Assembly: GCF_003144315.1 (NCBI RefSeq)
Contig: NZ_MPDK01000019.1
Span: 1-54,636 of the forward strand
Length of the DNA stretch: 54,636 nt
Origin: Sulfoacidibacillus thermotolerans
Lineage (GTDB): Bacteria; Bacillota; Bacilli; Alicyclobacillales; SLC66
Direction: 5' to 3'
In this document: in pieces, positions 25,174 through 34,006 of the stretch
Position numbering within the stretch: position 1 is the first letter of the stretch
Layout: each line of letters opens with the position of its first letter
The notes under the pieces: model-generated
Databases searched by the model: none
Seen by the model: the letters and a program-made list of their open reading frames with translations, nothing else
Told to the model about the DNA's origin: nothing
Position numbers and translations under genes: made by a program

Positions 25174-26430
25174 CTATGCACCTTTGGAATAGAAAAAGGC
25201 AATTTTGAAACGCTTTACAAAATGTATCGATAGGGAAACCGCCGAAGCAATCGCAAGCAATGCAACCCACGTTGTAATTTCTGTTAAAGAATTGGCCCAG
25301 GACATAAGTCCGCCTGTCATCGGAGCCATTGCAGCTACGGCGTGGGGAACCATTGCAATACGCGTGCCGATGCCCATTTTATAAAAAACAACGGTCAAAA
25401 CGGCTGCGATGAACGCCTGGTAGATACGTGCAATCACATAGGGTCGAAAACGAATATCTGTGTCTGTAAGCACACTGGCAACCTGTGCATGAACGGCTAA
25501 GCCACTCCACGCGATGATTGCACTTGCCACACTTAAACGTTCCACAAGAGTGGCAGATGCAGTGGCAGTGGCAGCAGACCCAATGTCAATCTCAAATAAT
25601 CCCTTAATCAGCGGGGTAATGAGAGAAGGGTTTAAATGAATGACCTGAAACAGCGCCGCAAGCGGCAAGGCGAGCAGACCGACAACTCCGATTTGAGTCA
25701 TCACCCGCAATAAAACGGCAAAGAAAATGATAAATCCGCCAATCATCAGCAAAGTCCTCACGGAATCTGTGACAGCATCGCCAAGCAACTTGCCAAAGGG
25801 ACGATTATCTGCTGCACGTGCGCGCATCATCTCTTGATAGGCACGTTTCCACATCGCGACTCTTTCTTTGGGTTTAGAGTCTACATGAGGGCTCTGATAC
25901 CGTTCTTCTTTGCGACCGTAAAACTTAAAGGTGAGCCCGACTAGAAGCGCTGACAAATAATGTGCAAGAGCCAGCAAACCACCGAGTGCAGGCGATTTAA
26001 ACATGCCAACAGCTACAGCTCCAAACATAAAGAGTGGATCTGCAGTATTCGTGAAAGCCAGTAAACGCTCCCCTTCCACACGCGTACACGCACCCGTGCG
26101 GCGAAATTTGGCGGCAATGACAGCATCCATAGGATATCCTGCGGCAAGCCCCATAGATAATGCAAATGCACCTACTCCGGGAACGTTAAAAACGGGGCGC
26201 ATCAAAGGTTCGAGAAAAACGCCTAGCGCATTCACTACTCCCAGACCAAGCAGTAAATCGGATAAAATGAAAAAAGGGAGCAGCGAAGGAAAGACGACAT
26301 CCCAAAAGACTTTGAGTCCTTCAATGCCTGTTTCAAAACCTTGTTCGGGATATACGACCAGAGACGCTGTGAACAAAACGACAACAGTCGCAAGCAACAT
26401 CGTCCCGATCTGTTTGCGGCGCCTTTGCAA
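25174..26430 (-). CDS. ylbJ: Sporulation integral membrane protein YlbJ
   Basis: 418 residues, about nine membrane segments. The pattern FWDVVFPSLLPFFILSDLLLGLG, ALSMGLAAGYPMDAVIAAKFR and FTNTADPLFMFGAVAVGMF follows YlbJ, needed for spore cortex formation in B. subtilis. GxxGPxD-like elements of nucleoside-recognition-fold transporters are present. The TTG start is preceded by GGAGGGG, 7 bases away. This is good evidence that the organism makes endospores. Whether a sigma-E promoter precedes it I could not establish. Confidence 0.88.
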   Translation of the reverse strand: MQRRRKQIGTMLLATVVVLFTASLVVYPEQGFETGIEGLKVFWDVVFPSLLPFFILSDLLLGLGVVNALGVFLEPLMRPVFNVPGVGAFALSMGLAAGYPMDAVIAAKFRRTGACTRVEGERLLAFTNTADPLFMFGAVAVGMFKSPALGGLLALAHYLSALLVGLTFKFYGRKEERYQSPHVDSKPKERVAMWKRAYQEMMRARAADNRPFGKLLGDAVTDSVRTLLMIGGFIIFFAVLLRVMTQIGVVGLLALPLAALFQVIHLNPSLITPLIKGLFEIDIGSAATATASATLVERLSVASAIIAWSGLAVHAQVASVLTDTDIRFRPYVIARIYQAFIAAVLTVVFYKMGIGTRIAMVPHAVAAMAPMTGGLMSWANSLTEITTWVALLAIASAVSLSIHFVKRFKIAFFYSKGA

Positions 26431-26547
26431 GCAGATCCCCTCCGTCTATGGTACATGCAGTCACTGTTAAAACTATGATGGCTGTCCATGAGTTATGAGG
26501 ATATAATACAAACTGAACCTATTTGCTAAGGAAAGCGAGGAATTGGG

Positions 26548-26892
26548 TTGAGCAAAACTCTAGCGATGTTACAACGCGAAGTAGACGATTATATTTCGCA
26601 ATTCGAAGTAGGATACTTTAAACCCATGACGCTTGTCGTTCGCCTCGCTGAAGAACTAGGGGAACTCGCTCGCGAAGTGAATCACTCGTATGGTGAAAAG
26701 CCTAAAAAAGCAACTGAGCCAGACGGGGATATCGCCCTCGAATTAGGTGACCTACTCTTTGTACTCATCTGCCTCGCAAATTCCCTTGGCATTGATCTGA
26801 CTGAGGCACATGACGCAGTGATTGAAAAATTTCAAACGCGTGATCGTGATCGCTTCACGCGTAAACAGTCCTTACAGTCTGAAAACAACTGA
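26548..26892 (+). CDS. ypjD: MazG-type nucleotide pyrophosphohydrolase
   Basis: 114 residues, a single MazG domain: LVVRLAEELGELAREVNH (about 27-44) carries the EExxE metal motif, and DIALELGDLLFVLICLAN (about 60-77) carries the ExxD motif. It would hydrolyse NTPs or aberrant nucleotides to monophosphates. It is the first gene of the ypjD-dapB-mgsA-bshB1-bshA-cca-birA-panBC run conserved with B. subtilis. TTG start with a GAGGAATT site. A TATAAT at 26502 may be its -10. Confidence 0.9.
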   Translation: MSKTLAMLQREVDDYISQFEVGYFKPMTLVVRLAEELGELAREVNHSYGEKPKKATEPDGDIALELGDLLFVLICLANSLGIDLTEAHDAVIEKFQTRDRDRFTRKQSLQSENN

Positions 26893-26914
26893 AAATGAAA
26901 GAAAGGTGTTGCAC

Positions 26915-27664
26915 GTGGAACCAATTCGCGTGGTCATTGCTGGGATTCGAGGTAAAATGGGCCGAGAAGCGGTGTTGGCTGTTACCAACGCGAAAGGCAT
27001 GACCCTCGTTGCTGGCATTGATCGTCCTCGTACATATACAGAAGCATCTGTTGCATCAGCAGATGTTTCATTCCCGATCTACACAGATCCAAGCCTCTGT
27101 TTTGTCGAGCAAAAGCCTGATGTTTATGTAGATCTCACTGACGCAAAAGGAGCGCAAAGCAATGCCTTAGCCGCAGTGGAAGCAGGGGTGCGTCCTGTAA
27201 TTGGGGCGACAGGACTAGATGCGGAATTTTTGCAGATGCTCGATCAAGAATTGCAACAAGCGGAACTTGGCGGCCTATTTGCGCCTAATTTTGCGATTGG
27301 AGCCTTGCTCATGATGAGAATGTCTGCGCTCATAGCCCCATTTTTGCCAGACATCGAAATTATTGAGTACCACCATGCAACGAAGAAAGATTCGCCTTCG
27401 GGTACAGCGAAAAAAACAGCTGAAGAAATCGCTCGCGCATTGATTGAAAGCGGGAAAGAAGTGCCACCTATACCAATTCACAGCGTTCGACTCCCTGGGT
27501 TTGTAGCACACCAAGAAGTCATTTTTGGGGGAAACGGCGAGCATCTGACCATTCGTCACGATTCCATGTCACGTGTGAGCTTTATGCCGGGGATATTATT
27601 AGGAATCCAGCGCGTGATGAACGTCGTAGGACTCGTAAACGGACTTGAACACTTTCTGTTTTAG
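26915..27664 (+). CDS. dapB: 4-hydroxy-tetrahydrodipicolinate reductase
   Basis: 249 residues. NAD(P)H-dependent step of the lysine/diaminopimelate pathway. The Rossmann motif VVIAGIRGKMGREA starts at residue 6; the catalytic and substrate-binding motif EYHHATKKDSPSGTA is near residues 149-163. The GTG at 26915, with GAAAGGTG 7 bases upstream, is chosen over a frame start inside ypjD. The protein supplies diaminopimelate for wall and dipicolinate for spores. Confidence 0.95.
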   Translation: MEPIRVVIAGIRGKMGREAVLAVTNAKGMTLVAGIDRPRTYTEASVASADVSFPIYTDPSLCFVEQKPDVYVDLTDAKGAQSNALAAVEAGVRPVIGATGLDAEFLQMLDQELQQAELGGLFAPNFAIGALLMMRMSALIAPFLPDIEIIEYHHATKKDSPSGTAKKTAEEIARALIESGKEVPPIPIHSVRLPGFVAHQEVIFGGNGEHLTIRHDSMSRVSFMPGILLGIQRVMNVVGLVNGLEHFLF

Positions 27665-27691
27665 TTGCGGTGTATACTAGGAGGGATCTGG

Positions 27692-28105
27692 ATGCGTATC
27701 GCACTTGTAGCACATGATGCCAAAAAAGAAGATATGGTTAATTTTGCCATTGCCTATCAAGCTCTGTTTCAAGGTCATGAATTGTATGCGACAGGGACTA
27801 CGGGAAAGCGCATCATGGAATCCACGGGGCTCACCATCCAACGCTTTCAGAGTGGACCACTTGGCGGCGATCAACAAATTGGAGCGCTGATTGCAGAAAA
27901 CCGCCTCGATTTGCTGATTTTTCTTCGTGATCCGTTGATGGCGCAACCTCATGAACCTGACATCACGGCATTACTTCGACTCTGTGACGTACATAATGTA
28001 CCCGTAGCCACCAACATGGCATCTGCTGAATCGTTGTTGCGCGGAATTTGGCGCGGGGATCTTGATTGGCGCAAAACGGCAGAACCCAATGAACCGCTTG
28101 TATGA
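27692..28105 (+). CDS. mgsA: Methylglyoxal synthase
   Basis: 137 residues. Converts dihydroxyacetone phosphate to methylglyoxal, a phosphate-releasing bypass of lower glycolysis. It begins [26 protein letters not shown] near residue 41 is the phosphate loop; [15 protein letters not shown] carries the catalytic Asp region; [11 protein letters not shown] closes. The ATG at 27692 has TAGGAGGGA upstream. Its neighbours encode bacillithiol synthesis, which helps detoxify methylglyoxal, so the grouping makes sense. Confidence 0.96.
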   Translation: MRIALVAHDAKKEDMVNFAIAYQALFQGHELYATGTTGKRIMESTGLTIQRFQSGPLGGDQQIGALIAENRLDLLIFLRDPLMAQPHEPDITALLRLCDVHNVPVATNMASAESLLRGIWRGDLDWRKTAEPNEPLV

Positions 28106-28193
28106 GCGTACACATGGGTAAAGTGAAGGAAACTATCGATCGATCTTCGTAGTGTCATCTTATGCCCACAGGCAGTTTCAGGAGGTGGACAGA

Positions 28194-28889
28194 ATGGCTG
28201 AAACTTTTATTCTCGCCTTTGGCGCTCATCCGGATGATGTCGAATTGGGGGCAGGCGCAACTTGTGCTTTACACGCAAAAGACGGAGTTGTCATTTGTGA
28301 TTTAACAGCCGCTGAGATGTCTTCGAATGGAAATCCTGAATTGCGATGGAAAGAAGCGACTAAAGCGGCTGAAGAACTTGGGGTAGCCGCTCGAATCTGC
28401 TTGGGATTGCGAGATCGCGGACTTTTACCTAGTGCTGATACGATTTCTGCGATTGTAAAGGTCATTCGCACCTTTCAGCCACAAGTTGTATTAGCTCCTC
28501 ACACCCATGACCGACATCCTGATCATGGTCACTGCGCAGAACTCGTTCGTGAAGCTTTGTTTACATCAGGGCTCAGAAAACACGAGGATGGATTGCCACC
28601 ACATCGTCCATCTGCTTTTTATCAGTATTTTATCAACGGAATGCATCAGGCATCTTTCGCCGTTGACGTTTCTTCGGTGTATGAAAAAAAGCGTTCTGCA
28701 TTAGCCGCATATTCATCGCAGTTTTATCCTAGCAGTGGTGTCGCAACGCCACTCACGCAAAGCTCTTTTCTTCCTATGATTGAAGGACGCGATCGGATGT
28801 TTGGACAAGCGATCGGGTGTGATTTTGCCGAAGGATTTTGGCAAACCGATCCACTTTATGCAGCTTCATTGCGAACGAATCTAAAATAG
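28194..28889 (+). CDS. bshB1: Bacillithiol biosynthesis deacetylase BshB1
   Basis: 231 residues of the LmbE/PIG-L family. Removes acetyl from GlcNAc-malate, the second step of bacillithiol synthesis. Zinc motif AHPDDVELG at about 10-18; DLTAAEMSSNGNPELRWKEA corresponds to the family segment after the second strand; HxxDHGH (DRHPDHGHCA) holds the third zinc ligand. CAGGAGGTGG precedes the ATG. bshA follows after 26 bases. bshC is not in the window. Confidence 0.94.
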   Translation: MAETFILAFGAHPDDVELGAGATCALHAKDGVVICDLTAAEMSSNGNPELRWKEATKAAEELGVAARICLGLRDRGLLPSADTISAIVKVIRTFQPQVVLAPHTHDRHPDHGHCAELVREALFTSGLRKHEDGLPPHRPSAFYQYFINGMHQASFAVDVSSVYEKKRSALAAYSSQFYPSSGVATPLTQSSFLPMIEGRDRMFGQAIGCDFAEGFWQTDPLYAASLRTNLK

Positions 28890-28915
28890 TATTTCGCGAA
28901 GGAGGGGAACCGACC

Positions 28916-30061
28916 ATGAAAATTGGAATAAGTTGCTATGCCACCCTTGGAGGATCTGGAGCAGTTGCCACTGAACTTGGCAAGGCACTCGCGATGCGTG
29001 GCCATGAAGTGCATTTCATCGTGTCTGGAACCCCGTTTCGCCTTGGATATCTCGGTTACTTCATGGAGAATATCTATATCCATGAAGTAGAAACCACATC
29101 GTATCCAGTACTGCAATCATCTCCTTATGATTTGGCGCTCTCTGCAAAAATGGCAGATGTCATTCGCCATTTTGACTTAGACATTTTGCATGCACATTAC
29201 GCCATTCCATACGCAGTGTGTGCATTTTTGGCGCGCGAGATGCTCCATTCACACAAAGTACGCATCGTCACGACGTTGCACGGTACAGATATAACGGTTT
29301 TGGCGCAAGATCCACTGCTGCGTGATGTCATTCGCCTTGGCATTGAAAAAAGTGATGCGGTCACTGCAGTATCGCAAAGCTTAATCGATCAAACCAATGA
29401 ATTGTTTGAACCGGCCTGCCCCATCATTAAGATTCACAACTTCGTCAATTTACATCAATATCGCAGGCTTGAAAGTCCGAAGTTAAAACGACGAATTGCA
29501 CCAAACGGAGAGAAAATCTTATTGCACATGTCAAACTTCCGCGCGGTCAAGCGTATCCCTGATGTCATTGAAATTTTTCGTCAGGTTCGCCGCGAATTGC
29601 CTGCAAAATTATTGATGGTGGGCGAAGGACCAGAACTTGATGCCGCGCGTAAGTTAACTTGTAAAGAGGGCATTGCTGATGATGTGCTGTTTTTAGGAAA
29701 ACAAGACGAAGTTGCCCCGCTTTTATCACTGGCTGATTTGCTCCTTTTGCCATCACAGAAGGAGAGTTTTGGCCTTGTCGCTTTAGAAGCAATGGCATGT
29801 GGAGTACCAGTCATTGGTTCAACTGCTGGAGGAATTCCAGAAGTTGTTGAACATGGTGTCTCAGGATATTTAGCTTCTGTTGGAGATACAGAAAAAATGG
29901 GCGAGTATGCGCTATCTCTCTTACAACATCCCGAGAACTGGAAAATATTTTCAAGTGCTGCACGTAAACGCGCAGCACATTTTACAATGGAAGAAAAAGT
30001 GTCACAATATGAATCTCTATATCAACGACTTGTTTTACAACCACAGGAATGTGAGTCATGA
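28916..30061 (+). CDS. bshA: N-acetyl-alpha-D-glucosaminyl L-malate synthase
   Basis: 381 residues, GT-B glycosyltransferase (GT4). Joins UDP-GlcNAc and L-malate, the first bacillithiol step. The N-terminus MKIGISCYATLGGSGAVATELG is the family signature; the C-terminal domain holds LLLPSQKESFGLVALEAMACGVPVIGSTAGG, with the E(x7)E nucleotide-sugar motif. GAAGGAGGGG precedes the ATG by 7 bases. Its stop overlaps the cca start by four bases. Confidence 0.96.
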   Translation: MKIGISCYATLGGSGAVATELGKALAMRGHEVHFIVSGTPFRLGYLGYFMENIYIHEVETTSYPVLQSSPYDLALSAKMADVIRHFDLDILHAHYAIPYAVCAFLAREMLHSHKVRIVTTLHGTDITVLAQDPLLRDVIRLGIEKSDAVTAVSQSLIDQTNELFEPACPIIKIHNFVNLHQYRRLESPKLKRRIAPNGEKILLHMSNFRAVKRIPDVIEIFRQVRRELPAKLLMVGEGPELDAARKLTCKEGIADDVLFLGKQDEVAPLLSLADLLLLPSQKESFGLVALEAMACGVPVIGSTAGGIPEVVEHGVSGYLASVGDTEKMGEYALSLLQHPENWKIFSSAARKRAAHFTMEEKVSQYESLYQRLVLQPQECES

Positions 30062-31359
30062 AGAAGTATCCTTTTTTTTCAGATGACGAGAGGTTGCAAA
30101 GTGTCAAAAAACTTCTTCAACAGTTGCGCAAAGCCGGATTTAAAGCCTATATTGTCGGTGGAGCTGTGCGTGATCTACTATTAAATCGGTCGATCAACGA
30201 TATTGATCTTACCACGGACGCTACACCCTCTGACCTACTTGGCCTCTTTCCAGACGCAAAGTTAACTGGAATAGCGCATGGAACTCTTACCGTAGTAGAC
30301 AAAGGATATGCCTTTGAAGTGACCACATTTCGAACGGAAGGCCCTTATCGAGATGGGAGACGTCCTGCCTTTGTTACATTCGAAACGGATTTAATGAAAG
30401 ATCTTAGTCGACGAGACTTTACGATGAATGCGATCGCAATGGATGAAGAGGGCATTTTCTATGATCCATATGATGGGATTTCCGACCTTGCCCGCAAAGA
30501 AATTAGGGCCGTTGGTGAACCTGAGTTGCGATTTCGCGAAGATGGCTTACGCATAGCGCGCGCCTATCGCTTTTCTGCAATGCTAAACTTTACGATTGCA
30601 CCTGAGACAAAGCAAGCGCTACAGCATTGTGCGACAAAATTAGGACAAGTTTCAATGGAAAGACGTCGTGACGAGTGGACAAAATGGCTAACGTATGCCT
30701 CTGCAACCGATTGTGCAAACTTGCCACAACAAATATTTTCCCAGTGGACAGGTCTTACCGTGCCAAAGACAGTTCTACAGTGCAAATTTTACTCGATGAT
30801 TCACGGGTATCTAGATCGTCTTGCTCTAATGAGTTTAGCAATAAATAACAATGCCACTGACAAACCAGAGGAGTCAACCGTGCAACTGCTCTCCTCCATG
30901 AAATATTCACGTAAAGAAATGCGCGAAGTTGCTGCTTTGGTAGTAATTGCATCTTCCTACTTACGTGAACCACCTAGCTTTTTACCATTACAGTGGACAT
31001 CGCTCTTAGCGCAGATTGGGGAAAGTGGTCTCATCAGAGCGGTACACATAGCGAAAGCCATGCAGTTCGCGCGCAGCCAAGAACCTTGGAATGTGAATTG
31101 GCGCATAGAAAGCGAGCGCGAAGTCACTGACTTACTCGCGCACAGCCCTTTACGGAGTCTGCACGATCTTGCCGTGACAGGCGAAGATCTTCTAAAAAGC
31201 TGTAACTTGCGGGGCAAAGAGATTGGAGCAGCACTCTCTCTTTTATATGAAAACGTCTCACAAGGCGTGCTGCGAAATGAGCGTGCGGAATTAATGAGAT
31301 ACATCCATTCCCTTAAACACCTTTTGCAAGGAGGTGATGAAATTGAGCGAAAACCCTAA
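30058..31359 (+). CDS. cca: CCA-adding tRNA nucleotidyltransferase
   Basis: 433 residues, class II. Adds or repairs the 3' CCA of tRNA. Motif A is AYIVGGAVRDLLLNRSINDIDLTTDA (about 30-55) with the GGxVRD and the catalytic DxD; RRDFTMNAIAMD is motif B/C, and FREDGLRIARAYRF is the ERxxxE-like base-recognition region. The C-terminal half is helical and less conserved. ATG overlaps bshA; the end overlaps the birA ribosome site. Confidence 0.95.
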   Translation: MKKYPFFSDDERLQSVKKLLQQLRKAGFKAYIVGGAVRDLLLNRSINDIDLTTDATPSDLLGLFPDAKLTGIAHGTLTVVDKGYAFEVTTFRTEGPYRDGRRPAFVTFETDLMKDLSRRDFTMNAIAMDEEGIFYDPYDGISDLARKEIRAVGEPELRFREDGLRIARAYRFSAMLNFTIAPETKQALQHCATKLGQVSMERRRDEWTKWLTYASATDCANLPQQIFSQWTGLTVPKTVLQCKFYSMIHGYLDRLALMSLAINNNATDKPEESTVQLLSSMKYSRKEMREVAALVVIASSYLREPPSFLPLQWTSLLAQIGESGLIRAVHIAKAMQFARSQEPWNVNWRIESEREVTDLLAHSPLRSLHDLAVTGEDLLKSCNLRGKEIGAALSLLYENVSQGVLRNERAELMRYIHSLKHLLQGGDEIERKP

Positions 31360-32185
31360 ACTCTTTGCATCAAGAATTCAAGCTGAACTAGATGAAGAAC
31401 TACGCGCACTCCCACTGTATGTTTTTGATGAAGTGGAATCGACCAATGATCTAGCCTATCAGTTCATTGCACAATCAAGTCAACCAATCTTAGCCGTGCT
31501 AGCGGAGACGCAAACTTCAGGGCGCGGCCGACGCGGCCGTACTTGGACTTCACCTAAAGGTACTGGTTTACTCTTATCTGTGGCACTTTCATTTACACAT
31601 TCTGATGCAGTCCACTATGAAGAATGGCCGCTTTTAGCAGCCTATGTAGCACATAAGGTCATCTCCGATCTAACAGGAGTTAGAGCGCAAATCAAGTGGC
31701 CGAACGATATTTTGTTTGCAGAACGCAAGACGTGCGGCATCCTGACTGAACTTAGCTCTACTCGTGACAAGCGCAATCTCATTGTCGGATTTGGGATCAA
31801 CGTAAACCTAAAAAGTACAGATTTGCCTCCCGAATTACGTACAAAAGCGACGTCTTTGCTTGAAGTCACTGGACGGGAATATGATCGCAATCAACTAACT
31901 GCCGCAATCCTTACACAGATGCATTTGCTGCGTAAGCAAGTATTGAACGGAATGCGTTTTTCTGATCTTCATGAAACATGGGTTGCACAGTGTCATACGA
32001 TTGGCAAACACATACGCGTTGCACAAGGAAGGGATATCATCGAAGGGACTGCACATAGCATCGATCCATTAGGAGTGCTTTTAGTCGTCGATGATCAGGG
32101 AAAACTACATCGAATTGTTAGTGGAGAGATCTTAGAAAGTCATCCATTCACCCATTTACCCAAAGAAGGAGTCCTGCCACTGTGA
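31343..32185 (+). CDS. birA: Biotin protein ligase without DNA-binding domain
   Basis: 280 residues. Activates biotin to biotinyl-AMP and attaches it to carboxylase carrier domains. LYVFDEVESTNDLAYQ begins near residue 27, followed by the ATP/biotin loop TQTSGRGRRGRTWTSPKGTG, KWPNDILF with the catalytic Lys, and the C-terminal SH3-like cap. Bifunctional Bacilli BirA proteins have about 65 extra N-terminal residues forming a winged helix; those are absent here, so it cannot act as the bio-operon repressor in the usual way. The TTG at 31343 follows AAGGAGGTGA; the ATG at 31337 overlaps that site. Confidence 0.9.
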   Translation: MSENPKLFASRIQAELDEELRALPLYVFDEVESTNDLAYQFIAQSSQPILAVLAETQTSGRGRRGRTWTSPKGTGLLLSVALSFTHSDAVHYEEWPLLAAYVAHKVISDLTGVRAQIKWPNDILFAERKTCGILTELSSTRDKRNLIVGFGINVNLKSTDLPPELRTKATSLLEVTGREYDRNQLTAAILTQMHLLRKQVLNGMRFSDLHETWVAQCHTIGKHIRVAQGRDIIEGTAHSIDPLGVLLVVDDQGKLHRIVSGEILESHPFTHLPKEGVLPL

Positions 32186-33057
32186 CAGAATTATCGCGAA
32201 CGAAACATACTACTCTGTCCTTACAAGCGATGCGTGAGCGCAAAGAGTCGATCGTCATGGTTACAGCTTACGATGCAACGCAAGCCGCACACGCCGAAGC
32301 TGCGGGCGTCGATGTCATTTTAGTCGGTGATTCACTCGGAATGGTTGTACTTGGGTATGATACGACAATTCCTGTCACGATAAATGACATGCTTCATCAT
32401 GCCAAAGCCGTACGACGTGGCGCAAAAAACACGATGGTACTAGTAGATATGCCTTTTGCCTCCTACCATCAGAGTGTTGCGGACACGGTGCGAAACGCGA
32501 GCAAAATCATGCAAGAAGCGTATGCAGATGGTCTCAAATTAGAAGGGGGAAGTGAGATTTTACCTCATGTGCAAGCTTTGGTGCAAGCAGGCATCCCTAT
32601 CTGCGGTCACCTCGGACTCACCCCTCAGTCCGTCCTGCAATTTGGCGGATTTCGCGTTCAGGCAAAAGAGATGGATGCGGCGCAAAAACTACTTGATGAT
32701 GCACTTCAGTTACAACAGGCAGGTGCTTTCATGGTGGTTTTAGAATGTATCCCAAGCGCCCTCGGCGCACTCGTAACAGAATCTCTGGACATTCCAACTA
32801 TTGGAATAGGGGCGGGGGAGAACTGTTCGGGTCAGGTTTTAGTCTATCATGATGTGCTTGGGTTAGGGATGCACCATCGCAGACCAAAATTCGTAAAAAA
32901 ATACGCGACACTTGGTGATTCTGCAATTTCCGCCCTCACAAAATACAAAGATGAAGTGAAACGTCGAGAGTTTCCGAATCCAGACTATCGCTATGATATT
33001 GCAGCAGACGCGATCTCCAAACTCTCGAATCGAGCAGGAAAGGGAGAAAATTTGTGA
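32182..33057 (+). CDS. panB: 3-methyl-2-oxobutanoate hydroxymethyltransferase
   Basis: 291 residues. Makes ketopantoate from alpha-ketoisovalerate and methylene-THF in pantothenate synthesis. Signature: MVTAYDATQAAHAEAAGVDVILVGDSLGMVVLGYDTT (about 25-61) with the Mg-binding Asp, then GLKLEGG, the CGHLGLTPQS motif and IGIGAG. GTG start overlapping the birA stop (GTGA) and a similar overlap with panC show tight coupling. Confidence 0.97.
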   Translation: MTELSRTKHTTLSLQAMRERKESIVMVTAYDATQAAHAEAAGVDVILVGDSLGMVVLGYDTTIPVTINDMLHHAKAVRRGAKNTMVLVDMPFASYHQSVADTVRNASKIMQEAYADGLKLEGGSEILPHVQALVQAGIPICGHLGLTPQSVLQFGGFRVQAKEMDAAQKLLDDALQLQQAGAFMVVLECIPSALGALVTESLDIPTIGIGAGENCSGQVLVYHDVLGLGMHHRRPKFVKKYATLGDSAISALTKYKDEVKRREFPNPDYRYDIAADAISKLSNRAGKGENL

Positions 33058-33923
33058 TTGTAATTGAAACGATCGACGCCGCGCGCAGGGCCATACACGC
33101 ACTGCGCAAGGAGCGCAGAAAAGGTGAATCTGCTTCACGCGTTGGTTTTGTGCCAACCATGGGGTATCTTCATGAAGGACATGCTTCGCTCATCCAAAAA
33201 GCACGAGTTGAAAATGAAATCGTCGCCGTTTCGATTTTTGTCAATCCTCTTCAATTTGGTCCAAATGAGGATTTAGCGCGCTACCCACGTTCCCCAAAGG
33301 AAGATCAGACACTTTGTGAATCACTGGGTGTAGATGTACTTTTTACTCCTTCTGTGGAGGCGATGTATGGACACGATGAAGTATTTACACGCGTGCACGT
33401 TGATCGATTAGGGGATCACTTATGTGGCGCTTCTCGACCTGGCCATTTCGATGGAGTTTGTACAGTCGTATCGAAACTCTTTCACATCATCGAGCCAGAC
33501 GCTGCTTATTTTGGACAGAAGGACGCGCAACAATTGCGCATCATCGAGCAGATGGTACAAGATTTATCACTTCCCATCGAAATTGTGCCTTGTCCCATCG
33601 TGCGCGAACAAGATGGCTTGGCAAAAAGTTCACGCAATGCGTATTTGTCGCCCGCAGAACGAAAAATAGCACCAGAAATCTACCGTACCCTACAAATGAT
33701 TAAAAAACAGATAGAAGAGGGAGAACATCGAGTGCTGCACTTGCAGCGTGAAGCGATTGACCGTTTACAGCAGTTCCCCGGATTTAAAGTTGACTATCTA
33801 TCATTCGTAGATGCGAAAACGCTCACACCTGTCGATTATATTGATACTGACCGCAAAATCTTGCTAGCCGTCGCGGTCTATGTAGGGTCAACGCGCCTAA
33901 TTGACAACGTATTTATTACGTGA
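33054..33923 (+). CDS. panC: Pantothenate synthetase
   Basis: 289 residues. ATP-dependent joining of pantoate and beta-alanine. GFVPTMGYLHEGHASLIQ (about 27-44) contains the HxGH nucleotidyl motif; YFGQKDAQQLRIIEQMVQDL and the KSSRNAYLSP motif (KMSxS-like) follow. GTG start coupled to panB. In B. subtilis panD follows; here no aspartate decarboxylase gene is found, so beta-alanine must come from elsewhere. Confidence 0.97.
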   Translation: MIVIETIDAARRAIHALRKERRKGESASRVGFVPTMGYLHEGHASLIQKARVENEIVAVSIFVNPLQFGPNEDLARYPRSPKEDQTLCESLGVDVLFTPSVEAMYGHDEVFTRVHVDRLGDHLCGASRPGHFDGVCTVVSKLFHIIEPDAAYFGQKDAQQLRIIEQMVQDLSLPIEIVPCPIVREQDGLAKSSRNAYLSPAERKIAPEIYRTLQMIKKQIEEGEHRVLHLQREAIDRLQQFPGFKVDYLSFVDAKTLTPVDYIDTDRKILLAVAVYVGSTRLIDNVFIT

Positions 33924-33954
33924 TGCCCTGTTGTGACTACTCCTCTTTTTGTAT

Positions 33955-34003
33955 AACACCGCCGCAGATCAGCCACACTAAATAAAAACCAGCGGCGGTG
34001 TTT
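33955..34003 (+). terminator. Terminator after panC, overlapping the next ribosome site
   Basis: An 11-base perfect stem (33955-33965 with 33992-34002) rich in GC, loop 26 bases, followed by TTTG. The 3' arm GCGGCGGTGTT lies just before the ATG at 34007 and includes its only ribosome-site-like GGCGGTG, so the hairpin may both end the pan transcript and limit translation of the TPR gene. Confidence 0.65.
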
Positions 34004-34006
34004 GTT

